NCBI GenBank assembly: GCA_900112325.1
Contig: FOLJ01000001.1
Coordinates: 372,001 to 436,000 of the forward strand
Length of the DNA stretch: 64,000 bases
Source of the DNA: Micromonospora sediminimaris
GTDB taxonomy: Bacteria > Actinomycetota > Actinomycetes > Mycobacteriales > Micromonosporaceae
Reading direction: 5' to 3'
Position numbers and translations under genes: made by a program
In this document: one piece after another, positions 1 through 8,308 of the stretch
Layout: each line of letters begins with the position of its first letter
Position numbering within the stretch: position 1 is the first letter of the stretch
The notes under the pieces: generated by a model
Database searches by the model: none
Told to the model about the DNA's origin: nothing
Seen by the model: the letters and a program-made list of their open reading frames with translations, nothing else

Positions 1-635
1 GCATCGTCGCCGGACTGGGCCGGGAAGTGATCGGCTGGCACCAGATCGCCCCCGCCGCCCACGCCGACCGGCGGATCCTCCAGTGGTGGGGCACGACCGG
101 CGAGGATCCGGTGACCGCCGAGGCGGTGAGCCGAGGCGCCCGGCTGATCCTCTCTCCCGGCAACCACGCGTACCTCGACATGAAGTACGCCCCGGCCACC
201 CCGATCGGGCACGACTGGGCCGGCCTGATCGACGTACGCCGGGCCTACGACTGGGATCCGGCCAGTCACCTGGCGGGCGTACCGGCCGAGGCGGTGCTCG
301 GTGTCGAGGCGCCGCTGTGGACCGAGTCGGTGACCACCCTCGCCGAGATCGAGTTCATGCTGTTCCCCCGGCTGCCCGCCATTGCCGAGCTGGGCTGGTC
401 ACCCAGGTCGACGCACGACTGGGGGGCGTTCCGCGAGCGGCTGGCGGGGCACGGCCCACGCTGGGCGACGGCGGGCATCGCGTACCACCGCTGTCCGAAA
501 CTGCCCTGGCCGGCGACGCCACCGGTGCCCGCCCCGCGCAGGCCGTCGCCCGGCACCGAGCCGGCCGAGCCCTCGCCGGTCAGCCGTTCCGGCGAGCCGC
601 CAGTCCGTCCAGGAACAGCTCCAGACCGAGGGTGA
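1..635 (+). CDS. Glycoside hydrolase family 20 (beta-N-acetylhexosaminidase), C-terminal part
   Basis: The reading frame is open from the window edge (first full codon at 3), so only the C-terminal ~210 residues are present. The segment carries the end of a GH20 TIM barrel: a WWGTTGED stretch, SPGNHAYLDMKY (substrate-pocket aromatic/acidic segment), then the typical VEAPLWTESV and MLFPRLPAIAELGWS blocks. The family removes terminal GlcNAc or GalNAc from chitin or glycans. Catalytic Asp-Glu residues would lie upstream, outside the window. After about residue 160 the protein becomes a Pro-rich tail with no domain signature. The last 56 bases overlap the 3' end of the convergent TetR gene. Family call is firm; localisation cannot be judged without the N-terminus. 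Confidence 0.85.
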   Translation, partial: IVAGLGREVIGWHQIAPAAHADRRILQWWGTTGEDPVTAEAVSRGARLILSPGNHAYLDMKYAPATPIGHDWAGLIDVRRAYDWDPASHLAGVPAEAVLGVEAPLWTESVTTLAEIEFMLFPRLPAIAELGWSPRSTHDWGAFRERLAGHGPRWATAGIAYHRCPKLPWPATPPVPAPRRPSPGTEPAEPSPVSRSGEPPVRPGTAPDRG

Positions 636-1278
636 AGCGGTCCACCGGTCCGTCGGCGAACAGTGCGTCGCGCAGCGCGACGGTGTGCGGGAAACGGTCG
701 GCGGGCAGGTCGCGGTAGTACTGCGCGACCTGTGCCCAGCGCCGTTGTGCTGCCGCCGGGCCATCGTGACCCATGACCCGCTGCCGCGCGGTGTCGAGGG
801 CGTCGGCGGTGACGTAGAGCGAGAGCCGGTCGACCGCCCACGCGCAGACCTGGTCCGGAAAACCGGCCGTACGCAGGATCGCCAGTAACGCCTCCGCGAT
901 GCGGGCCGGGTTGCCACCGACTGGCGGACCCGACATGGCCACCGCGGCGATGTCGTTGTGCGCCAGCAGGACCCGTCGTACCTCGCGGGCCAGCGCGATG
1001 AGCGGCCCGCGCCAGTCCTCCGGGTGAGGCGGCGGCACGGCGACCTCGGCCAGCACCCGGTCGAGCACGAGTTCGAGAAGCTCGTCCTTACCGGTGACGT
1101 GCCGGTAGATCGAGGCCGGCCCGGTGCCGAGCCGGTCGGCGACGCTGCGCATGGTGACCGCATCCACGCCGGCTCGGTCGACCAGGTCGAGCGCGGCCCC
1201 GACGATCGCCTGCCGGGTAAGCGCAGGCTTCGTTCGGGTGCCCCGTCGAGCCGGGATCTCCGCACCGCTGTCGGTCAT
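580..1278 (-). CDS. TetR-family transcriptional regulator
   Basis: A 232-residue protein with an N-terminal TetR helix-turn-helix (about residues 15-65, including DAVTMRSVADRLGTGPASIY) and a C-terminal ligand-binding domain. The ATG at 1278 is chosen because GGAGGAAG lies 5-6 bases upstream; the frame is open further upstream but would run across the operators. It is divergent from a DUF998 membrane-protein gene, and two identical perfect palindromes sit between them. By family habit it probably represses itself and the neighbour in response to a small molecule (inference). Its 3' end overlaps the GH20 gene tail to tail. Confidence 0.88.
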   Translation of the reverse strand: MTDSGAEIPARRGTRTKPALTRQAIVGAALDLVDRAGVDAVTMRSVADRLGTGPASIYRHVTGKDELLELVLDRVLAEVAVPPPHPEDWRGPLIALAREVRRVLLAHNDIAAVAMSGPPVGGNPARIAEALLAILRTAGFPDQVCAWAVDRLSLYVTADALDTARQRVMGHDGPAAAQRRWAQVAQYYRDLPADRFPHTVALRDALFADGPVDRFTLGLELFLDGLAARRNG

Positions 1279-1360
1279 CCGGCTTCCTCCGCAGCTCCGG
1301 TGGCCGCCCCGATCCCGGCGGAACGGCCACAGCGTAGTCGAGGGTCGGCGAGACCAGCTT

Positions 1361-1395
1361 GCGAACATCGTTCGCCTTATGCGAACATCGTTCGC
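1361..1395. promoter_or_regulatory. Twin TetR operator (two identical palindromes)
   Basis: GCGAACATCGTTCGC occurs at 1361-1375 and again at 1381-1395. Each copy is a perfect inverted repeat (GCGAAC-ATC-GTTCGC) and the copies are 20 bases apart, about two helical turns, so two dimers could bind one DNA face. They lie in the intergenic space between the TetR gene and the DUF998 gene; the second copy ends at the base before a GTG codon of the DUF998 frame. Seen directly; binding by this TetR is inferred. Confidence 0.75.
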
Positions 1396-1404
1396 GTGAG
1401 GTCG

Positions 1405-2223
1405 ATGAAGGATGTCAGGACGTGTATCGCTACTGCCGCAGCCATCCTCGCGCCGGCCACGATGATCGGCGTGGACCTGACCGACGGCGCGACCCGTCCC
1501 GGCTATCAGCTCACCCGGCACTGGATCAGCCATCTGTCCCTGGGTGACCTGGGCTGGCTCGGCACCGTCAAGCTCGTCGCCGTCGGCCTGCTGATCGTCG
1601 CCATCGCGATCGGGCTACGGGACCGGGCGAGGGCGGCCGGCGAGACGCCGCGCGGGGCAACCTGGAAATCCGTGGCCCTGGCCGGGCTGGCCCTGGTGTC
1701 CACGGCCGTATTTCCCATCGACCCCGGCCTCGACTACCCACCGGGTGCCATCGGGAGGCAAACCTGGCTCGGCGGACTCCACGACCTCGCGGGACTGCTC
1801 GTCGTCGCCGCGCTCACCGTGACCGCCTGGCGGCTGGGCCGGGATCTCGACCCACGCGGCGCGACGGTCAGGGCGGCCATCACCCACGCCGGTCAGCGCG
1901 CGGACGCTGACGCCGAACCTGCCGCTGGCGATGACACGGACGCCATCAGCGAATCCGGAATCGACGAACGCACGGACCCCACTGCCGGGCCCGCCTCCGG
2001 TCAACTGGTAGGCACCGGTGGCCAGCCCACCGGCTGGCGTGATGTGGGGCGGGGCGTCGCGGCGCTGGTGCTGACCGCCTTCCTGACCTGCGCCACGCTC
2101 GTCACCCTCGACCATGCCGGGTTGTTCCCCGGCGCGCCGGGTGGGGCGTTCGAGCGGATCGCGATATATGCCGGGATCGCCTGGCTCGGCGCTGCCGGCA
2201 CCCGACTCCTGACCCGCCCCTGA
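1405..2223 (+). CDS. DUF998 family membrane protein
   Basis: About 272 residues with several hydrophobic segments (near residues 5-22, 50-70, 88-100, 125-143, 215-235 and 248-265). DUF998 features are visible: an HWISHLSLGDLGWL stretch after the first loop and a FPIDPG motif after the third helix. A hydrophilic insert rich in Asp, Ala and Gly (about residues 155-212) separates the last two helices and is unusual. The start is either ATG 1405 or in-frame GTG 1396; GTG directly abuts the second operator and no clear Shine-Dalgarno exists, so the leader must be very short. The function of DUF998 is unknown; control by the divergent TetR is inferred. Confidence 0.72.
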   Translation: MKDVRTCIATAAAILAPATMIGVDLTDGATRPGYQLTRHWISHLSLGDLGWLGTVKLVAVGLLIVAIAIGLRDRARAAGETPRGATWKSVALAGLALVSTAVFPIDPGLDYPPGAIGRQTWLGGLHDLAGLLVVAALTVTAWRLGRDLDPRGATVRAAITHAGQRADADAEPAAGDDTDAISESGIDERTDPTAGPASGQLVGTGGQPTGWRDVGRGVAALVLTAFLTCATLVTLDHAGLFPGAPGGAFERIAIYAGIAWLGAAGTRLLTRP

Positions 2224-2361
2224 CACCCGGGTCATCATGTGGCCGGATTGTCCGGTTCGCCGGTGGCCGAGGCCACCCCACCGGCGGAATCGCGGGCCGG
2301 GTCCGGTGGTTGTACATGGGGTAACCACGGGCGCCTCCGAGCGCCGCCCCCGGCCCGGGTC

Positions 2362-2467
2362 GGAATGGCTCCCCGCCGTCGGGCGTTACACCCCCGGACG
2401 ACAACGCCAGCGCCATCCGCCTCCCCGCGAGGCCCGGGAATGGCCCCGGCCCACCCGGCGTTACACC
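2362..2467. repeat. Imperfect 31-bp direct repeat upstream of the C39 peptidase gene
   Basis: The 393-base gap 2224-2616 has no convincing gene. It holds two copies of GGAATGGC-N15-GTTACACC (2362-2392 and 2437-2467) with start points 75 bases apart. The outer 8-mers are identical and the spacing is exactly conserved, although the middle differs. This could be a regulatory repeat for the downstream secreted protein or a decayed duplication. Confidence 0.4.
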
Positions 2468-2616
2468 TGGCCGGGCCGCGAGCCCCCGGTGCCACCCCGC
2501 ATCCCCGGGACACCGGACGAACGCCGCAAAGCCTCCCCCCTTCTCGCATGGCTCACCCGCATCCCCCACACGCGGGCGGAGCCGCGCGCACCCCCGACCG
2601 AAAGGTGCAGATCATC

Positions 2617-3273
2617 ATGGCTACCACCATCCTGCGTAAGACCGCCCTGACCATCGCCGCTGCCGCCGCCACCGCCGGCGGCATCGCCGGCCCCGCCATC
2701 GCCGCCCAGGCCACCCCGGGTGTCCAGGCGAGCGCCGTGCAGGCCGACCGCAAGCCCGGCGGCGAGCGCGAACTCGGCGTCCGCTACGAAGCCCAGCCCA
2801 ACTTCTACTACTGCGGCCCCGCCGCCGCCCGCAACGCCCTGAGCGTGCAGGGCAAGAACATCGACGTCGACACCATGGCCAAGCAGATGCGCACCACCGA
2901 GGCCGGCACCAACTCCATCAACGACATCACCCCGGTACTGAACAAGGAGACCGGCAAGGACGTCTACAAGTCCGTCGAGATCGCCGACCCCAAGGCCGAC
3001 GACAAGCAGACCGACAAGCTGCGCGACGACATCGTCCGCACCGTCAACGACGGCCGCGCCGTAGTCGCCAACATCGCCGGCACCGCCACCGACACCGATG
3101 GCACCCCGCACAGCTTCGAAGGCGGCCACTACATCAGCGTCGTGGGCTACCGCGACGGCGGCGACACGGTCACCATCGCCGACTCCGCCGACCCCGCCCA
3201 AGCCTCCTACCGGATGAGCATCGACACCCTCGCCGACTGGATCGCCACCCGCGGCTACAGCGCCACCTCCTGA
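2617..3273 (+). CDS. Secreted C39-like (papain-fold) peptidase domain protein
   Basis: 218 residues. Residues 1-30 form a Sec signal peptide (basic start, Ala-rich hydrophobic core, likely cleavage after AIAA). The mature part matches the C39-like family: Cys66 in YYCGPAAARNAL, His171 in GGHYISVVGY and Asp189 in TIADSAD would form the triad. No lipobox or anchor is present, so the product is probably released. The ATG at 2617 follows a weak AAAGG site and gives a clean signal peptide; the frame upstream is open but Pro/Arg-rich and not credible. It stands alone, followed by a strong hairpin. Substrate unknown. It is not an ABC-type bacteriocin processor, since no transporter is fused or adjacent. 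Confidence 0.75.
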   Translation: MATTILRKTALTIAAAAATAGGIAGPAIAAQATPGVQASAVQADRKPGGERELGVRYEAQPNFYYCGPAAARNALSVQGKNIDVDTMAKQMRTTEAGTNSINDITPVLNKETGKDVYKSVEIADPKADDKQTDKLRDDIVRTVNDGRAVVANIAGTATDTDGTPHSFEGGHYISVVGYRDGGDTVTIADSADPAQASYRMSIDTLADWIATRGYSATS

Positions 3274-3290
3274 CCAACCGAAACACCACG

Positions 3291-3320
3291 AAGGGCCGAC
3301 CCCACCCGGGGCCGGCCCTT
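3291..3320. terminator. Hairpin terminator after the C39-like gene
   Basis: AAGGGCCG at 3291-3298 pairs with CGGCCCTT at 3313-3320, and inner CCC/GGG extend the stem. It begins 18 bases after the stop codon. Confidence 0.7.
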
Positions 3321-3380
3321 CGTCGTCCCACCCCCAACCCACCCCAACCCCACCCACCCACGCCGGACCGCCCGGAGGAT

Positions 3381-3443
3381 GCAGCAACATCGGGGATACT
3401 GCTGTGTCAAGCCACGGCGAGGCAGCAACATCCCCGATGTTGC
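3381..3443. repeat. Palindromic intergenic repeat, CAACATCCCCGATGTTG family, copy 1
   Basis: Contains GCAGCAACATCGGGG, then GCAACATCCCCGATGTTGC at 3424-3442, which is itself almost a perfect palindrome. The CGGGGAT-N2-TGCTGT...GCAACATCCCCGATGTTG layout recurs at 56765-56820. Both copies lie between convergent genes. Confidence 0.6.
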
Positions 3444-3469
3444 AGGCGGCATCGCTGCCCCCAGCAGGC

Positions 3470-3545
3470 GGCGAGGGCCACGGCGGCGGGCGGCACGGCG
3501 GCGCGGCGCAGCGGCACGGCACGGCACGGCGGCACGGGGTCCACC
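3470..3545. repeat. Low-complexity GGCACGGC-type simple repeat
   Basis: A short run of imperfect GGCACGG/GGCGGC units. The whole 3321-3645 gap between the C39-like gene and the VOC gene holds only the palindromic repeat, this simple repeat and no credible gene. Confidence 0.5.
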
Positions 3546-3645
3546 GATAGTCCCTGACCTGAGGAAACCGGCGGCACTGCGGGCGGCACGGCGACGGACG
3601 GGCGCGGGCGGTTGGCCGGTGAGGGTTATGGCGGCGGGGCCCCGT

Positions 3646-4002
3646 TCAGACGGTGGGGGCCAGAAACTCCAGGCGGTTGCCGTGGACGTCGTGGGTGTGG
3701 AAGCGTCGCAGGCCGGGCAGATCTTCGTCGCCCCAGGTGACCGGATGGCCCGCGGCGCGCAGCCGGGCGGCGAGGGCGTCGAGATCGGGCCGCAGCAGGG
3801 CGGGGTGCGCCTTGCGTGCCGGGCGGAAGTCGTCCTCCACACCGAGGTGCAGTTCGGCACCGTACCCCTGGAACCAGCAACCACCGCGGGCCGCGAGGGC
3901 GGGCGGTTTGGTCAGCTCGGTGAGGCCGAGGATGCCGACGTAGAAGGCCCGCGAAAGGCCCTCCGAGCCGGGCGGGCAGGCCAGCTGTACGTGATGGATC
4001 AT
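3646..4002 (-). CDS. VOC-superfamily (glyoxalase/bleomycin-resistance fold) protein
   Basis: 118 residues from ATG 4002, chosen because GGGAGG stands 7 bases upstream and the product then begins MIHHVQLACPPG, the usual first beta strand of a VOC protein. It shows FYVGILGLTEL, GCWFQGYGAELHLGVEDDF and a final DVHGNRLEFLAP, with His3/4, a central His and a late Glu as likely metal ligands. Such single-module proteins act as dimers on small thiols or as dioxygenase-like or binding proteins; substrate not predictable. It is divergent from acnA across a 173-bp region that contains the likely AcnR site. Confidence 0.75.
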   Translation of the reverse strand: MIHHVQLACPPGSEGLSRAFYVGILGLTELTKPPALAARGGCWFQGYGAELHLGVEDDFRPARKAHPALLRPDLDALAARLRAAGHPVTWGDEDLPGLRRFHTHDVHGNRLEFLAPTV

Positions 4003-4048
4003 GTGTGCACCTCCCGTCCAGACGATGTCACCGGGTTGCATGAATAGC

Positions 4049-4068
4049 AAGACGGACGTACGGTTTTG
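4049..4068. promoter_or_regulatory. Putative AcnR operator upstream of acnA
   Basis: AAGACGGACGTACGGTTTTG. It shares the 11-mer ACGTACGGTTT and 16 of 19 aligned bases with the palindrome at 13252-13270 in front of acnR. It lies about 107 bases before the acnA start and 47 before the divergent VOC start. Binding is inferred from the shared sequence and from the known role of AcnR as aconitase repressor in Corynebacterium. Confidence 0.58.
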
Positions 4069-4175
4069 TTGATGGCGAGAATCGGCGGTAAGTGTTGCCT
4101 AACCACGGCAGCACTCCGGCCGGTGCGAAAGACTGCTCAGGACTACTCACGGTCGCTGGTGTGAAGGAGTACGAC

Positions 4176-7016
<2,841 letters not shown>

Positions 7017-7026
7017 CCGCGATGCC

Positions 7027-7062
7027 ATGAGGGCTCTCACCCGGAAGGGTGGGAGCCCTCAT
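7027..7062. terminator. Bidirectional terminator between acnA and cvnD
   Basis: ATGAGGGCTC at 7027-7036 pairs with GAGCCCTCAT at 7053-7062; inner CACCC/GGGTG extend the stem around a GGAA loop. It lies between convergent genes. Confidence 0.8.
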
Positions 7063-7078
7063 GTCGTCTGGTGTCCCG

Positions 7079-7678
7079 TCAGTCGGCGCGACGTGCCTCC
7101 CGAGTCTTCATGGCGTGCTCCACCAGCATGATGAGCACCTCCTTCACCGACTCCCGCTGCCGGGCGTCGCAGAGCAGCACCGGCACCTCGGGATCGAGGT
7201 TCAGCGCCGCCTGCACCTCGTCGAGCCGGTACTGGCGGGCGCCCTCGAAGCAGTTGACCGCGACGAGGAAAGGGGTCCCCCGACCCTCGAAGTAGTCGAG
7301 GGAGGGGAAGCAGTCGGCCAGCCGACGGGTGTCGGCGAGCACCACCGCGCCGATCGCGCCGAGTGCCAACTCGTCCCAGACGAACCAGAACCGGTCCTGG
7401 CCCGGGGTGCCGAAGAGGTACAGCACCAGGTCGTCGCTGATGGTGATCCGACCGAAGTCCATCGCGACGGTGGTGGTCCGCTTCGTCTCGACGCCTTCCA
7501 GGTCGTCGATGCCCACGCCCGATTCGGTAAGCACCTCCTCGGTCCGCAGCGGACGCGTCTCGCTGACCGCGCCGACCAACGTGGTCTTACCCACCCCGAA
7601 CCCGCCGGCGATCAGAATCTTGATCGCTGTGGGCAGAGCCGCCGCGTCCGACGGCCGCTCAGCGTGCCCGTAGTCCAT
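7079..7678 (-). CDS. cvnD: Conservon GTP/ATP-binding protein (CvnD type)
   Basis: 199 residues, a small Ras-like P-loop protein. Walker A is GGFGVGKTTLVGAVSE near residue 26; switch II is LYLFGTPGQDRFWF; the base-recognition loop appears as VNCFEG rather than NKxD, as is normal in this family. In Streptomyces conservons CvnD forms a membrane-associated complex with CvnA (sensor), CvnB (roadblock) and CvnC (DUF742), resembling a G-protein-coupled unit. It is the last gene of the operon. Its ATG at 7678 overlaps the 3' end of the cvnC remnant by 20 bases, the usual cvnC-cvnD arrangement. Confidence 0.9.
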   Translation of the reverse strand: MDYGHAERPSDAAALPTAIKILIAGGFGVGKTTLVGAVSETRPLRTEEVLTESGVGIDDLEGVETKRTTTVAMDFGRITISDDLVLYLFGTPGQDRFWFVWDELALGAIGAVVLADTRRLADCFPSLDYFEGRGTPFLVAVNCFEGARQYRLDEVQAALNLDPEVPVLLCDARQRESVKEVLIMLVEHAMKTREARRAD

Positions 7679-7775
7679 TGATAACCGCCTCGAAGATGCT
7701 GTGTGCCGACGATCGCCAGGTGCAGCGGGCCCAAGCCGGCGGGCCGGTGACCGGGCGGGCCCGGCCGCCGGTCAC
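7659..7775 (-). pseudogene. Collapsed cvnC (DUF742) remnant
   Basis: A 38-codon frame starting at GTG 7775, with GGAGGG correctly spaced upstream. It begins TGGRARP, which resembles the N-terminal LTGGRTRP motif of DUF742 proteins, and ends IFEAVINGLRAR, which resembles the DUF742 C-terminus (…VLxGLRAL). About 80 central residues of the usual ~120 are missing. It occupies exactly the cvnC position: 16 bases after cvnB and overlapping cvnD. I read this as an internal deletion that kept the start, end and coupling. It could still be translated to let ribosomes reach cvnD. The alternative is a chance short frame. Confidence 0.5.
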
Positions 7776-7791
7776 CGCGTTCCCTCCACCG

Positions 7792-8223
7792 TCATCCGGG
7801 CTGCTGTTCCCCGTTGGCCTGCTCGGCTGGCCGTGACGGCGAGGCGACGTACCTGCCGACCCGGGTGATCAACATGGCCATCTCGTACGCGATCAACCCG
7901 ACGTCGGCGTCCTCACTGGCCAGCACCGCCAGGCAGGCGTTACGCCCGGCGGCTGTGACGAACAGGAACGAAGACTGCATCTCGATGATCGTCTGCTGCA
8001 CCTGCCCGCCGCCGAAACGCTTGCCGGCGCCGCGAGCCAGGCTCTGGATGCCGGCCGCCATCGCCGCCAGGTGCTCACCGTCGTCGCGGCTGAGCCCCTG
8101 CGAGGAGGCCATCAGCAGACCGTCGGCGGACAGCGCGACCGCGTGTTCGGCCTGCTTGACCCGGCCAACCAGATCATCCAGCAACCACGTCAGGTCGGCA
8201 CTCGAAGCCGTCTTCTGCGCCAC
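7792..8223 (-). CDS. cvnB: Roadblock/LC7-domain protein (CvnB type)
   Basis: 143 residues, a single roadblock domain (about residues 8-120: WLLDDLVGRV, AVALSADGLLMA, FLFVTAAGRNACLAVLA). In conservons CvnB modulates the GTPase CvnD and binds the sensor CvnA. The GTG start at 8223 is preceded by AGAGGA. It follows cvnA by 85 bases on the same strand. Confidence 0.92.
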   Translation of the reverse strand: MAQKTASSADLTWLLDDLVGRVKQAEHAVALSADGLLMASSQGLSRDDGEHLAAMAAGIQSLARGAGKRFGGGQVQQTIIEMQSSFLFVTAAGRNACLAVLASEDADVGLIAYEMAMLITRVGRYVASPSRPAEQANGEQQPG

Positions 8224-8308
8224 TTCGTCGTCCTCTTCTCCCCCGGCTCATCGCCGTGCTCACTTGGGCCTGACCGTTCTCCCCGGCTCGCCGGGCAGCG
8301 CACCTCGG

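Noticed and set aside
3424-3442. CAACATCCCCGATGTTG as a possible CRISPR repeat
   Set aside because: Only single copies at each of two distant places, with no regular spacer-repeat array and no cas genes.
2461-3522. A Gly/Val-rich 353-residue frame opposite the C39-like gene
   Set aside because: Low-complexity shadow produced by codon bias; it also crosses the terminator hairpin.
7776-7791. A hidden full-length cvnC between cvnB and cvnD
   Set aside because: Only 113 bases separate the two genes, too little for a ~120-residue DUF742 protein; only the 38-codon remnant fits.
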